This document shows positions 17,447-27,040 of a stretch of 64,000 nucleotides of DNA, piece after piece. Origin of the DNA: Novosphingobium sp. GTDB lineage: Bacteria > Pseudomonadota > Alphaproteobacteria > Sphingomonadales > Sphingomonadaceae. The stretch covers positions 208,165-272,164 of the forward strand of contig JAGHZR010000007.1 in assembly GCA_017745295.1 (NCBI GenBank). The letters are read 5' to 3'. The position numbers were made by a program, and so were the translations under genes. Under the pieces are notes generated by a model. That model worked only from the letters and a program-made list of their open reading frames with translations, was not told the origin of the DNA and did no database searches. Position 1 is the first letter of the stretch; every line of letters begins with the position of its first letter.

Positions 17447-17482
17447 AGGCGGCGAAACGGGGAGGTTGCTTCTCCACAATTG

Positions 17483-17577
17483 CCGTCATCTCCGCGTAGG
17501 CGGGGATCCCGCTTGGCTTGCGGTTCGGCGTTAGGGTTGCAGAAGAAAGCGGGGTCCCCGCCTGCGCGCGGGCGACG
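17483..17577. repeat. Family C palindrome
   Basis: CGTCATCTCCGCGTAGGCGG and GATCCCGCTT on the left are answered by AAGCGGGGTCCCCGCC and GCGGGCGACG on the right, around a variable centre. A close sister is at 45966-46060. It lies downstream of the zincin gene. Confidence 0.8.
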
Positions 17578-17668
17578 ATAGGTTTCGCTTCGGGTGTTTC
17601 CGGGAAGTCGGGGGGCGGAAACGGGTTCGCGCGGAGGCGCCAAAGGGAGTTAGCCTCCGCGCGAAACC

Positions 17669-18067
17669 TCAGTCCGCGTCGTCCTCCAGCGCATGCATGT
17701 CGTCGTCCGACAGGCCGAAGTGGTGGCCGACTTCGTGGACCACGACATGGGTGACGAGATCCTCCAGCGTCACGTCCGTCTCGCACCATTCGGCGAGCAG
17801 GGGCTGGCGGTAGAGCGTGATGCGCGGGCGGAATTCGCCTGCCACCCAGACCGATTCCTCGTCGAGCGGGCGGCCGTGGTAGAGGCCGGTCAGTTCCCAG
17901 GCGTCCTCCAGGCCGACCGCGTGCAGGGTCTCCGCGTCCGCGAATTCCTCGACGTGGACGGTCACGCCGACGAGGTGCTGCGCGAAAGGTTCGGGAATGC
18001 GCGCGAAGGCGGCGTGGGCGAGGGCCTCGAACACGTCCGGGCCGGGGGCATTGCCGAAACGGGTCAT
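17669..18067 (-). CDS. Minimal zincin-like metallopeptidase family protein
   Basis: 132 aa. The motif HEVGHHFGLSDDDM near the C-terminus supplies HExxH and a downstream Asp as the third zinc ligand. This is the pattern of the small acidic zincin family (PF06262). The C-terminus is acidic (ALEDDAD). The family is found in actinobacteria and alphaproteobacteria; its proteolytic activity and substrates are poorly known. The start lies 7 bases after the M1 peptidase stop, with GGAG overlapping that stop, so both are probably co-transcribed. Confidence 0.88.
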   Translation of the reverse strand: MTRFGNAPGPDVFEALAHAAFARIPEPFAQHLVGVTVHVEEFADAETLHAVGLEDAWELTGLYHGRPLDEESVWVAGEFRPRITLYRQPLLAEWCETDVTLEDLVTHVVVHEVGHHFGLSDDDMHALEDDAD

Positions 18068-18074
18068 ATCGCGG

Positions 18075-19985
18075 TTACTCCTGCGGTGCTTCCGGGGCGA
18101 CGATGCGCGCGATCCCGGCGGCGGTGGAGGGGTGATAGGTGGGCCGGGCCTCGGCGAAGAAGTCCCGCGCCTTGCCGGTGCCCCAGTCGCCCTGCTTCAT
18201 CAGCCCCTTGTAGAGCGGATAGACCAGCAGCCCGCGCCCGATCCGCGAGAGATAGGCGCGCAGATAGGGCACCGCCGGATCGTAGCGGTTGGCGATGGCG
18301 AGTTCGAACCAGGCCGACTGGATATAGGCATTGCCCGAGGCCGAGAGGCCTAGCGCCGTGTCCAGTTCCTTGAGGCGCGCGGGCGTCTGCTGCCGATCGA
18401 TGCCGTTCAGGAAACGCAGCCATTCCTGCGTGGTCCAGCCTTGCGGCTGCACCGCGCTGGCCGGGCCGCCCGCGTTGAAGGCGGCCAGTTTGGTATCGAC
18501 TTTCGCCAGTGTCGCGCTGTGGACGCGAACGGCATTGTCCGGCAGGCCCGCGCCGTAGGACCAGCGGTCGAGCTGGAGTTTCAGTTCGAGGTCCGGCTGG
18601 CCCTTGAGCAGGCGCTCGCGCAGGTCGCCAAGGAATCCGGCGGTGGTCTGCGGTTGGAAGGCGTGGCGGTCGAAGTAGGAGGTGAGGTAGGCGTCCCACT
18701 TGTCGCGGCCCACGATATATTCGATCATCCGCAGGAAGTTGGAGCCCTTGGTGTAGTCCACCTCGCCCGCGCCCGGTTCGCCGTTGAGGCGCGTGGCGGC
18801 GCCGGTCTGGCCGCCGCCCGCGGCGATCTCGCGCTGGAGCACGTCCCAGTCGAGATCGGCATACGTCGCGGCCTGCTCCTTGCCGTAGAGCGATTCCATG
18901 ATGCGGTTTTCGAAGTAGGTCGTGAAGCCCTCGTTCAGCCAGGAATCCGACCAAGTGGCATTGGTGACGAGGTTGCCCGACCACGAATGCGCCAGTTCAT
19001 GCGCGACGACGTCGGTGTTGGAGCGGTCGCCGGTGACGATGGTCGGCGTCAGGAAGGTCAGCATGGGGTTTTCCATGCCGCCGTAAGGGAAGGCGGGCGG
19101 CAGCACGAGCATGTCGTAGCGGCCCCAGCGATAGGGGCCGTAGAGCTTGCTGGCGGCGTCGATCATCTTTTCGACGTCGACGAATTCCTTCGCCGCCTTG
19201 TCCAGCATCGGCGCCTCGGTCCAGACGCCGGAGCGGGGGCCGAGCGACTTGAACTTGAGGTCGCCCACCGCGAAGGCGATCAGGTAGGGCGGCACCGGCT
19301 TGTCCATGCGGAAGCGGAATTGGCGTCGGCCGTCGGGCAGGGCCTCGCCCTTGTCGCCGGAGAGCTTTTCCGCGCTCATCACCGCGACCATGTCACCCGG
19401 CACGCGCAAGGTGGCTTCCCAGGTCTGGCGGATGCCGGGGCTGTCCTGCGTGGGCACCCACGAACGGTTGAGGATCGCCTGGCCCTGGCTGAACAGGAAG
19501 GGCTTCTTCTTGCCGAACGTCATTTCCGGCGGCAGCCATTGCAGTGCGGTGGCGCCGGGCTTCGAGCGGTAGGCGATCCTGATCTTCGTAGCGCCCGCGA
19601 GGTCGATGGTAAGCGCCGAGCCGATATCGGCGTTCGCGGTGTCCTTGGGGCCGAGCGTCCACTTGAGCGGCTTGCCCGCGCCGTCGGTGACGGCCGAGAT
19701 ATCCATGTCGTTGACGTCGAGCACGACTTGCGTGGCCCCCGGCGCGGCGAGGATGTCGAGCAGGGCGCTGCCGGACAGGGTCTTGCCGGCGAAATCGACA
19801 TTGAGGTCGAGCGCGACATGGGTGACGCGGGCGACTTGCGGCTGGGCGTGGGTCCAGACGTCCTTCGCATCGGGCGTGGTCAGGATCGGGGCGGGGGCCG
19901 GGGTTGGTGCCGGGGTTGGTGCCTTCTGGGCGAAGGCGGGGGCGGCGGTTCCGGCGAGCAGCGCGGCGGCAAGAAGAATACGCAT
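18075..19985 (-). CDS. Exported M1-family aminopeptidase (LTA4-hydrolase type)
   Basis: 636 aa. The signal peptide MRILLAAALLAGTAAPAFA is followed by a Pro/Ala/Thr spacer (KAPTPAPTPAPAPI). The M1 beta-saddle domain leads to the exopeptidase motif YGGMENP (301-307). The zinc site is HELAH (329-333) with the third ligand E352 in NEGFTTYFEN. A C-terminal helical repeat domain similar to leukotriene A4 hydrolase follows. It probably trims peptides in the periplasm or outside the cell. It is in an operon with the downstream zincin. Confidence 0.93.
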   Translation of the reverse strand: MRILLAAALLAGTAAPAFAQKAPTPAPTPAPAPILTTPDAKDVWTHAQPQVARVTHVALDLNVDFAGKTLSGSALLDILAAPGATQVVLDVNDMDISAVTDGAGKPLKWTLGPKDTANADIGSALTIDLAGATKIRIAYRSKPGATALQWLPPEMTFGKKKPFLFSQGQAILNRSWVPTQDSPGIRQTWEATLRVPGDMVAVMSAEKLSGDKGEALPDGRRQFRFRMDKPVPPYLIAFAVGDLKFKSLGPRSGVWTEAPMLDKAAKEFVDVEKMIDAASKLYGPYRWGRYDMLVLPPAFPYGGMENPMLTFLTPTIVTGDRSNTDVVAHELAHSWSGNLVTNATWSDSWLNEGFTTYFENRIMESLYGKEQAATYADLDWDVLQREIAAGGGQTGAATRLNGEPGAGEVDYTKGSNFLRMIEYIVGRDKWDAYLTSYFDRHAFQPQTTAGFLGDLRERLLKGQPDLELKLQLDRWSYGAGLPDNAVRVHSATLAKVDTKLAAFNAGGPASAVQPQGWTTQEWLRFLNGIDRQQTPARLKELDTALGLSASGNAYIQSAWFELAIANRYDPAVPYLRAYLSRIGRGLLVYPLYKGLMKQGDWGTGKARDFFAEARPTYHPSTAAGIARIVAPEAPQE

Positions 19986-20028
19986 GGCCGCGACTTATGG
20001 TCGCGGCCATGGCCGGGTGCAAGAGCGC

Positions 20029-21540
20029 CTAAAGACCCGAGGCCTGGACGTCGAACTTTCGCGTTCCGCCCGCGCTGGCTATTGCCGCCTGCACATCGGG
20101 GCGCTGCTTCAGGGTAGCGAGGCCTGCGGCGAAGGGCACCGGAGGCAGGTTCGCGGGCGGCGGCGCATAGTCGCTGAGCTGGGCGAGGGCATCGACCCGG
20201 CGTTCGGGATCGCCCAGGCGCGCGATCAGCGAGGCGGCGGCGGCGTCCAGCCGGTCGAGGCAGATCAGCAGGTCGGTAACGGCCTCGGCGTGGTCCCCGG
20301 CATGGGCCTCCATATAGGCGAGGTCGACCTCGGCGAGGTCGGTCTTGCCCGCGCCTTGCGCCGCGCAGCCGTGGGCAAGGTGATATTCCATCGCGCCATA
20401 GGGGCTGGCACCCGTGTCGATGGTGGCGCCGAGCGGGGCGAGGGTCTCCAGCGCCGCATCGTGGTGGCCGAAGCGGCTTTGCAGATAGGCGAGGTTGATG
20501 CTCTGGCTGATATTCGGGCTGCCGTTCTCCCCCGAAGCGATGGCCTGCCGGTAGGCGGCGACCCCGTCCTCGTAGCGGCCGAGCTGTTCGTATGTGCGGG
20601 CGAGGCTGTCCCACCACCAGTTGAGCTGGCTGTCGCGGTCGGAGAACTGCTTTTCGAGCACGCCGTAAGGGCGCGCGGCTTCGAGCGTGACGCGCGCCTT
20701 GTTCGGCTCGCCGATCGCCCGCTGCGCCGCGGCGAGTTCGATGGGAAGGGTGAGCAGGCCGGGGCGCAGGATGCTGCGGCGTTCGAGGTCGGCGATCTCC
20801 CGCTGGTAAGCGGCGTTGAGGTCGAAGGTCTCGGGCAGCAGGCCGCGCAAGACGGGGTCGAGGCTGATATCGCGGAGCAGGCGGGCGCTGCCGATCGCGG
20901 CGATCTGGGCGGAGGCACCGGCGCTGTCGCCGGAGTCCTGGAGCATGCGGGCATAGGCGCGGCGGATGCCCTGGAAGCGGGGATCGTCCTGCGCGCGGGA
21001 GGAGGTGGAGAGCATCGCCAGATAGCGGCGATAGGCGGGGTTGGCCTGGTCGCCCGCGAACTTGCGGCCCAGCGCCATCAGCCAGTCGGTCTGGATCGGG
21101 TCGATCCCGTCCGGCAGCTCCTTCTGCATGGTCTCGAGCGTGGCGACCGCATCGGCGGGCCTGCCGCCGTCGAGTTCCAGTCCGAAACGCAGGCTCCAGG
21201 CGACGCCGGGGGCGCCGGTGATGGCGGTCATCTCGCGGGCATGGAGCAGGGCCGGTTCGATCCGGTCACCGCGCGCCTCGCACAGAGTGGCGATCATCAG
21301 GAAGGGCACGCGCACGCGGTCTTCCAGCGTGGCGAAGGCCTTGTCGGCGACGACCGGCGAGACCTGCCCGAGCGCGCCTTCGCAATTGTCGGTGGCCATG
21401 TAGCTCTGCGCCTGCGGCAGCGCGGCGGCGGCCGTCTCGCCGATGTCCTTGCGCGCCAGCGCGACCTGCGGCGCGGCGGCCAAAGCCAGAGCGGCGAGAA
21501 GAGTCGCGCGGAGTCGGGCCGCGCGTGCGAAGTTCGTCAT
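20029..21540 (-). CDS. Exported TPR-like repeat protein of unknown function
   Basis: 503 aa. An Arg-rich signal peptide (FARAARLRATLLAALALAAA) ends near LAR. The mature protein is helical with degenerate tetratricopeptide-like repeats, for example LARTYEQLGRYEDGVAAYRQAI, with related helices around residues 100-200 and 330-450. These proteins usually act as periplasmic scaffolds. It ends 44 bases upstream of the M1 peptidase start on the same strand and could share its transcript. No named family is recognised. Confidence 0.75.
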   Translation of the reverse strand: MTNFARAARLRATLLAALALAAAPQVALARKDIGETAAAALPQAQSYMATDNCEGALGQVSPVVADKAFATLEDRVRVPFLMIATLCEARGDRIEPALLHAREMTAITGAPGVAWSLRFGLELDGGRPADAVATLETMQKELPDGIDPIQTDWLMALGRKFAGDQANPAYRRYLAMLSTSSRAQDDPRFQGIRRAYARMLQDSGDSAGASAQIAAIGSARLLRDISLDPVLRGLLPETFDLNAAYQREIADLERRSILRPGLLTLPIELAAAQRAIGEPNKARVTLEAARPYGVLEKQFSDRDSQLNWWWDSLARTYEQLGRYEDGVAAYRQAIASGENGSPNISQSINLAYLQSRFGHHDAALETLAPLGATIDTGASPYGAMEYHLAHGCAAQGAGKTDLAEVDLAYMEAHAGDHAEAVTDLLICLDRLDAAAASLIARLGDPERRVDALAQLSDYAPPPANLPPVPFAAGLATLKQRPDVQAAIASAGGTRKFDVQASGL

Positions 21541-21642
21541 GATATTCCCCGTTGCCTCGGGATGACGCTAAGGCAGCGGGCCGGGCTTGTCAGCGGGGCG
21601 CGGCGTGAAAAACGCCGTCATGCGGGGGAAAGCTCCGGAATA

Positions 21643-22203
21643 TCACAGCTTTTTGAGCACGCCGGTCACGGGAATGGCAATGCTGGCGCCGCCGGTTACC
21701 GGATCGCCGTCGAAGCTGGCCTGGGTGCCGTCCTCCGCCGCGACGTTCACGGTGCCGCCGGACTGGGTGAAGGTAAGCGTGCCGCCGCCGAGCGTCGGGA
21801 TCGCCACTTTGCCGTCCTTGCTGGCCTTGATCGCGGCCAGGATGTCCTGCGGGGTCATGTAGCCGGTCAGCAGGTGGTCCTTGATGAGCGCGGCCAGCGC
21901 GGCGTGGTCGTCGGCCTCGGTCAGCTGCTTGGCCGGATCGCCGAGCTGTGCGAAAGCGGCGTCCTCCGGCGCGATCAGGGTGTAGCTGGCATTGTCCCGG
22001 AACACGCCCTCGATGCCGGTTTCCTTGAGCGCCTCGGCCACGGTCTGGAGGCCGGAGGCATTGTCGAGCGCCTGGGGCAGGGTCTCGGACGCGGCCGGGG
22101 TGGCGGTTGCGGTCTGCCCCCCGGAACTGTCCTTGCCCGAGCAGGCGGCGAGCGAAAGGCCGAGGGCAGCCAGAAGCGGGAGAGCGAGATGGTGCTTGCG
22201 CAT
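21643..22203 (-). CDS. Fasciclin-domain lipoprotein
   Basis: 186 aa. The signal peptide ends in lipobox LAAC (Cys21). One fasciclin domain covers about residues 45-186, with the hallmark YTLIAPEDAAFAQL and a later HLLTGYMTPQDI; it ends ASIAIPVTGVLKKL. Bacterial fasciclin lipoproteins are associated with adhesion and cell-surface interactions. The gene is 18 bases from the next upstream gene on the same strand, so co-transcription is likely. Confidence 0.88.
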   Translation of the reverse strand: MRKHHLALPLLAALGLSLAACSGKDSSGGQTATATPAASETLPQALDNASGLQTVAEALKETGIEGVFRDNASYTLIAPEDAAFAQLGDPAKQLTEADDHAALAALIKDHLLTGYMTPQDILAAIKASKDGKVAIPTLGGGTLTFTQSGGTVNVAAEDGTQASFDGDPVTGGASIAIPVTGVLKKL

Positions 22204-22221
22204 GTGTCCTTCCTGGCCCTT

Positions 22222-23118
22222 TCAGGCGAGCAGTTCGATGGCCGCCCGCACGCGGCGGGAAGCGGGATCGAGCTGGTAGATGTAGCCGTCGCTGTAGCGG
22301 TAGAGCGCCTCCGGCCCGTCGCGGTACTGGTCGCGCCAGGCGGCGGGGAGATTGTAGGCGTCATGGCCCGGCGGCATGGGCTGGCCGATCCGGATCGGGG
22401 CGCCGAGCAGGATCGCGGCGACTCCGGCGATTGTGCTGCCACCGGGCTTCATCCGGTAGATGGTCCGGTCGTAATAGCGCCAGGCGCCCTCGCCGCCGAG
22501 GCCGTAGTAGCGGGTGTAGTAGCCGGGCAGGGTGACCGGCTTGTAGGCGCCGGGCCAGGCCTGCCCGACCGCCAGCCCGCCGCCGAGCAATGGCAGGTAG
22601 CCAACCACGCCGTTGCCGCTTTCCGTCCCGCTCCCGGCAGGAGCGGTCGCCGCGCCGAGGCGCAGCAGGTAGCCGCCATCGAAGCGGGCCTGGGTGTCGT
22701 CGGCCCAGGCGGGGGAGAACCAGCCGGGATCGTGCCAGGCCTTTTCCGGCGGATGGGTGCGCGGCGGCAGCACGCAACCGGGATATTTCCCGGAGATCGC
22801 GGCGGGGCAGCCGGAGAAGGTCGGGGCGGCAGCGGGTGGGTTCCAGGCGATGTCCTGCTCGCGGGTGAGCACGTGCACGCGGTCGCTGGTGGGGACGCGG
22901 AATTCCCGGCCAGTGGAATCCTTGAACGTGGTCACGGCCGCGTTCTCGCGGGCACGTTCCTGCTGGCGCTGTTCGCGCGCGGCAGTGATGCGGTTCTGCG
23001 CCTCGGCCTGCCCGGATTGTTGCGCGCCGGATTGCCCGGCCGCGGCGATGCCGATCGCGAGCGGGGCGATCAGGGTCAGGCCGGTCATCCCGGCGAGAAA
23101 AGTCCACGTTCTCGGCAT
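22222..23118 (-). CDS. Exported protein of unknown function
   Basis: 298 aa from ATG 23118, preceded by GGAG. The signal sequence PRTWTFLAGMTGLTLIA is followed by a Gln/Ala/Arg-rich helical stretch (residues 30-55, possible coiled coil). Two cysteines lie in SGCPAAISGKYPGC. The C-terminal half contains two similar short motifs, RYYDRTIYRMKP and YRYSDGYIYQLDP. They look like tandem small beta modules of the kind seen in RcnB-like periplasmic proteins, though I cannot assign the family. It is upstream of the fasciclin lipoprotein gene in the same direction. Confidence 0.7.
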   Translation of the reverse strand: MPRTWTFLAGMTGLTLIAPLAIGIAAAGQSGAQQSGQAEAQNRITAAREQRQQERARENAAVTTFKDSTGREFRVPTSDRVHVLTREQDIAWNPPAAAPTFSGCPAAISGKYPGCVLPPRTHPPEKAWHDPGWFSPAWADDTQARFDGGYLLRLGAATAPAGSGTESGNGVVGYLPLLGGGLAVGQAWPGAYKPVTLPGYYTRYYGLGGEGAWRYYDRTIYRMKPGGSTIAGVAAILLGAPIRIGQPMPPGHDAYNLPAAWRDQYRDGPEALYRYSDGYIYQLDPASRRVRAAIELLA

Positions 23119-23228
23119 CGCTGCTTCTCCTTCGAGGGGCGCAACGCGGCGGGACGATAGCCGTTCCCGCGCAATTTGTCGCCAGCCGTCGCAGCGGAAC
23201 GTCGCGCCGGAAGAGCGGGTTAGCCAGT

Positions 23229-23260
23229 GAAAAGGGCGCCCGGATTGCTCCGGGCGCCCC
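23229..23260 (-). terminator. Intrinsic terminator of glnA
   Basis: On the minus strand the stem GGGCGCCCGG / CCGGGCGCCC (10 bp, loop of 6) is followed by TTTTC. It lies 45 bases after the glnA stop. Confidence 0.9.
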
Positions 23261-23304
23261 ACTCGGCGAACTGAGGCTCCTTCCCCGAAAGGAAGGACGC
23301 GCGA

Positions 23305-24714
23305 TCAGGCGCTGTAGTACATGTCGAACTCGACGGCCGACGGCGTGGTTTCCCAGCGCAGCACTTCCGGCCACTTCAGTTCGAGGTAGGATTCGATCTG
23401 GTCCACGGTGAACACGCCGCCTTCGAGAAGGAAGGCATGGTCGGCCTGGAGCGAATCGAGCGCTTCACGCAGCGAACCGCAGACGGTCGGCACTTCGGCG
23501 AGTTCGGCCGGCGGCAGATCGTAGAGGTTCTTGTCCATGGCTTCGCCCGGATGGATCTTGTTCTTGATCCCGTCGAGACCGGCCATGAGCAGCGCGGCGT
23601 AGCAGAGGTAGGGGTTGGCCATCGCGTCGGGGAAGCGGAATTCCACGCGCTTCGCCTTGTCGCCCGCACCGTAGGGGATGCGGCACGAGGCCGAGCGGTT
23701 GCGGGCCGAGTAGGCCAGCAGCACCGGGGCTTCGTAGCCCGGCACCAGGCGCTTGTAGCTGTTGGTGGTCGGGTTGGTGAAGGCGTTCAGGGCCTTGGCA
23801 TGCTTGATGACGCCGCCGATGAAGTAGAGGCACATGTCGGAAAGACCGGCATAGCCGTTACCGGCGAACAGCGGGTTGCCCTTGTCCCAGATCGAGATGT
23901 GGGTGTGCATGCCCGAGCCGTTGTCCTTCATGATCGGCTTCGGCATGAACGTGGCGGTCTTGCCATAGGCCTGCGCGACCATGTGCACGACGTACTTGTA
24001 GATCTGCATGCGGTCGGCGGTGGTGACCAGCGTGCCGAAGGTCAGGCCGAGTTCGTGCTGGGCAGCGGCCACTTCGTGGTGGTGCTTGTCGCAGGGCAGG
24101 CCCATTTCGAGCATGGTGGTGACCATCTCGCCGCGGATGTCGACGGCCGAGTCGACCGGCGCGACCGGGAAGTAGCCGCCCTTGGCGCGCGGACGGTGGG
24201 CGAGGTTGCCGGTGTCGTAGTCGCGGTTCGAGTTGCCGGGCAGCTCGATGTCGTCGATCTTGAAGCCGTTGCCTTCGTAGCCGTCGTAGAACTTCACGTC
24301 GTCGAACATGAAGAACTCGGCTTCGGGGCCGACGTAGACGGTGTCACCGAAACCGGCCGACTTGACGAAGGACTCGGCGCGCTTCGCGGTCGAGCGCGGG
24401 TCGCGGGCGTAGAGGTCGCCGGTCGAGGGTTCCACGATGTCGCAGAACAGGATGAGCATCGGGGTGGCCGAGAACGGATCGACGTAGACGGCGTCGAGGT
24501 CGGGCTTGAGGATCATGTCCGACTCGTTGATGGCCTTCCAGCCCTCGATCGACGAACCGTCGAACATCAGGCCGTCTTCCAGCTCGTCCTCGCCGAGGAT
24601 CGAAGCGACCATGGTGAGGTGCTGCCACTTGCCCTTGGGGTCGGTGAAACGCAGGTCAACCCACTCGATCTCTTCGTCCTTGATGCGCTTGAGGACGTCC
24701 TTTGCACTCGCCAT
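23305..24714 (-). CDS. glnA: Glutamine synthetase type I
   Basis: 469 aa, GSI-beta size. Signatures are [20 protein letters not shown], the ammonium/glutamate site [12 protein letters not shown], and the adenylylation loop [10 protein letters not shown] with the target tyrosine near 398. It makes glutamine from glutamate and ammonia and is expected to be adenylylated under control of the GlnB and GlnD proteins encoded in this window. It lies 175 bases downstream of glnB on the same strand and ends at a strong terminator. The intergenic space contains only a short GC hairpin near 24838-24851, perhaps an attenuator or processing site. Confidence 0.97.
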   Translation of the reverse strand: MASAKDVLKRIKDEEIEWVDLRFTDPKGKWQHLTMVASILGEDELEDGLMFDGSSIEGWKAINESDMILKPDLDAVYVDPFSATPMLILFCDIVEPSTGDLYARDPRSTAKRAESFVKSAGFGDTVYVGPEAEFFMFDDVKFYDGYEGNGFKIDDIELPGNSNRDYDTGNLAHRPRAKGGYFPVAPVDSAVDIRGEMVTTMLEMGLPCDKHHHEVAAAQHELGLTFGTLVTTADRMQIYKYVVHMVAQAYGKTATFMPKPIMKDNGSGMHTHISIWDKGNPLFAGNGYAGLSDMCLYFIGGVIKHAKALNAFTNPTTNSYKRLVPGYEAPVLLAYSARNRSASCRIPYGAGDKAKRVEFRFPDAMANPYLCYAALLMAGLDGIKNKIHPGEAMDKNLYDLPPAELAEVPTVCGSLREALDSLQADHAFLLEGGVFTVDQIESYLELKWPEVLRWETTPSAVEFDMYYSA

Positions 24715-24889
24715 TAGAGTAGTCTCCAGTGATGCTCTTCCGATCCCGAAAGAGACTTTGATGTTGCATTGACCACGGGACGTTTCGGGCTTTCTCGCCG
24801 TTTCTTCCCGATCCGGCCGCAGCCGGGCAATCTATTTCCGGCGTGAGCCGGTTTCCGACGTGGGCCGGATGGATATTACACGATAGGTA

Positions 24890-25309
<420 letters not shown>

Positions 25310-25311
25310 CT

Positions 25312-25328
25312 ATCAAGAATCGTGCCAG
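25312..25328 (-). promoter_or_regulatory. Sigma-54-type promoter of glnB
   Basis: The minus strand reads CTGGCACGATTCTTGAT, which fits the YTGGCACGNNNNTTGCW consensus at all but one position (the C of the -12 GC). Transcription would start near 25300, leaving a leader of about 70 bases before the GTG. I did not find a clean pair of NtrC sites upstream. The sigma-54 gene rpoN is at 32925-34418. Confidence 0.65.
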
Positions 25329-25521
25329 TGCGGATGGCCCCCTCGTAGGCCAAGTGTGCAGCCGCGAAAAGACGGTAATCGTCGCTTTCGACAGGGTGAA
25401 CGCACTGAGTCATGCGGGCAACACCCCGATTGGCGACATTATGTGTTCAAGATTCGGGCACACCCTGCCTTAAAATTGTGCAGGTGGGTGCGGAGGGACT
25501 CTTGGAACCTAACTCCCTAAC

Positions 25522-25603
25522 CTCATCATTGCGAGCGAAGCGAAGCAATCCACGGCGGCTCTGCGAAACTCTGGATTGCTTCGCTTCGCTTGCAATGACG
25601 AAG
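25522..25603. repeat. Family B palindrome
   Basis: CTCATCATTGCGAGCGAAGC and GAAGCAATCCACG on the left face GGATTGCTTCGCTTCG and TTGCAATGACGAAG on the right. It sits in the 470-base gap between argC and glnB, which otherwise holds only the glnB promoter and the argC terminator. Confidence 0.85.
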
Positions 25604-25638
25604 AGGCGGCAGAATCGGGTCGCCGTAAGCTAACGCAA

Positions 25639-25674
25639 GAAGGCGCCGGAAACCGCCTAGTCTCCGGCGCCTTC
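25639..25674 (-). terminator. Hairpin after argC
   Basis: The arms GAAGGCGCCGGA and TCCGGCGCCTTC (12 bp) are separated by 12 bases, starting 26 bases past the argC stop. The T tract on the minus strand is short (CTTCTTGCG). Confidence 0.65.
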
Positions 25675-25700
25675 TTTGCGCTGACGAAATGTCGCTGCTG

Positions 25701-26624
25701 TTACAGCCGCAGGCCGGCGGTCTCGGGGAGACCGGCCATGAGGTTGAGGTTCTGCACCGCCGCGCCGCTGGCGCCCTTGCCGAGGTTGTCGAGCAGGGCG
25801 ACCATGCGGGCCTGCGAACCGTCCTTCGCGCCGAGCACCCGCAGGGTCAGCGTATCGACCGGCGCCATCGAGGCGCGCAGCAGCAGTTCGTCGGGCTGGT
25901 CGTCGACCACGGTGACGATCTCGCTGCCCGCATAGAATTCGGCGAGCGCGGCGCGCAGCGCGGCCGGATCGCCCGCCTGCGGCATCATCGAGAGGTGCAG
26001 CGGCACTTCCACCAGCATGCCGCGATGCGCGGGAACCACGGCCGGAGCGAAGATCGGCGCATTGGTCAGGCCGACATGCGCGGTCATTTCCGGCACATGC
26101 TTGTGGCCGAGCGCCAGGCCGTAGGCGCGGAAGGCGATGTCGCGGTCTTCCTCGAAGTGCGCGATCAAGGCCTTGCCGCCGCCCGAATAGCCCGAGACGG
26201 CGTGGCAGACGTAAGGCCAGTCGGCAGGCAGCAGGCCAGCCTTCACCAGCGGCGCGACGAGGGCGATGAAGCCGGTCGGGTAGCAGCCGGGATTGCTGAC
26301 GAAGCGCGCGGCGGCGACGGTCTCGCGGCCGACGACTTCGGGAAACCCGTAAGTCCAGTCCGGCGCGACGCGGTGCGCCGAGGAGGCGTCGATCACGCGC
26401 GTCGTGTCATTGCGGATCATGCCGACGGCGGCCCTGGCGGCATCGTCGGGCAGGCAGAGGATCACGAAGTCCGCCGCATTCAGGGCTTCGGCGCGGGCGG
26501 CGTCGTCCTTGCGGCGGGCATCGTTGAGGACGATCAGCTCGAATTCGGCGCGGCCCGCGAGCCGTTCGGCGATTTCCAGGCCGGTGGTCCCGGCGGCGCC
26601 GTCGATGAAGACCGTCTTCGTCAT
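25701..26624 (-). CDS. argC: N-acetyl-gamma-glutamyl-phosphate reductase, type 2
   Basis: 307 aa from ATG 26624, the size of the shorter type 2 ArgC. The NADP motif FIDGAAGTTGLEI is at the N-terminus, the catalytic Cys114 lies in NPGCYPTGF, and the active-site His is in GHKHVPEM. It carries out the third step of arginine synthesis. Its start overlaps by one base the stop of the upstream SH3-like gene, and the pair follows the M17 aminopeptidase gene, so the three probably form one transcript. Confidence 0.94.
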   Translation of the reverse strand: MTKTVFIDGAAGTTGLEIAERLAGRAEFELIVLNDARRKDDAARAEALNAADFVILCLPDDAARAAVGMIRNDTTRVIDASSAHRVAPDWTYGFPEVVGRETVAAARFVSNPGCYPTGFIALVAPLVKAGLLPADWPYVCHAVSGYSGGGKALIAHFEEDRDIAFRAYGLALGHKHVPEMTAHVGLTNAPIFAPAVVPAHRGMLVEVPLHLSMMPQAGDPAALRAALAEFYAGSEIVTVVDDQPDELLLRASMAPVDTLTLRVLGAKDGSQARMVALLDNLGKGASGAAVQNLNLMAGLPETAGLRL

Positions 26625-27025
26625 CAGGCCTGAGCCTCCAGAGTGTCGAGCAGGGCATAGCCGACCTGGCCGTCTTCGCCGAGCTGGCCCCAGGCCCAGG
26701 CACCGGCGATGTCGAGCACGTTGAACGTCTCGCCCGCCGGAAGCTCGCGAATCGCCTCGGCATCGGCGCGGCTCATCGCGCGCAGCACGGCGCCGGGCAG
26801 GACCTTGTGCGGCATCGGCACCGCATAGTGCGGCACGAAATAGAGACCGGCCAGCTTGATATGCGCCAGATCGCCGCGCACGGGAAGGCATCCGGGATCC
26901 GCGGTCACGCTCGGCCCGGTCATGGCAAGCAGTCCATCGATCCGGGGAGGGCGGGTATAGGAATCCTCAGTGGCCAACGCGGGTGCTACTCCAAATGCAA
27001 AGATGCGCGCGCTTAGCGGGGGCAT
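26624..27025 (-). CDS. SH3-like domain protein of unknown function
   Basis: 133 aa from ATG 27025; an alternative ATG at 26923 would give 99 aa. The conserved part starts at CLPVRGDLAHIKLAGLYFVPHY and continues through a bacterial SH3-like module (GETFNVLDIAGAWAWGQL, GQVGYALLDTL). In sphingomonads such modules are often found at the N-terminus of NlpC/P60 peptidases; here it stands alone. There is no catalytic cysteine and no convincing signal peptide. It lies between the aminopeptidase and argC genes with 15-base and minus 1-base spacing. Confidence 0.72.
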   Translation of the reverse strand: MPPLSARIFAFGVAPALATEDSYTRPPRIDGLLAMTGPSVTADPGCLPVRGDLAHIKLAGLYFVPHYAVPMPHKVLPGAVLRAMSRADAEAIRELPAGETFNVLDIAGAWAWGQLGEDGQVGYALLDTLEAQA

Positions 27026-27040
27026 GGCAAAGACGCAAGT

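Noticed and set aside
18441..23160. Very long plus-strand frames opposite the M1 peptidase, TPR and fasciclin genes
   Set aside because: Shadows of GC-rich minus-strand genes. They cross gene ends and repeats and lack any recognisable domain.
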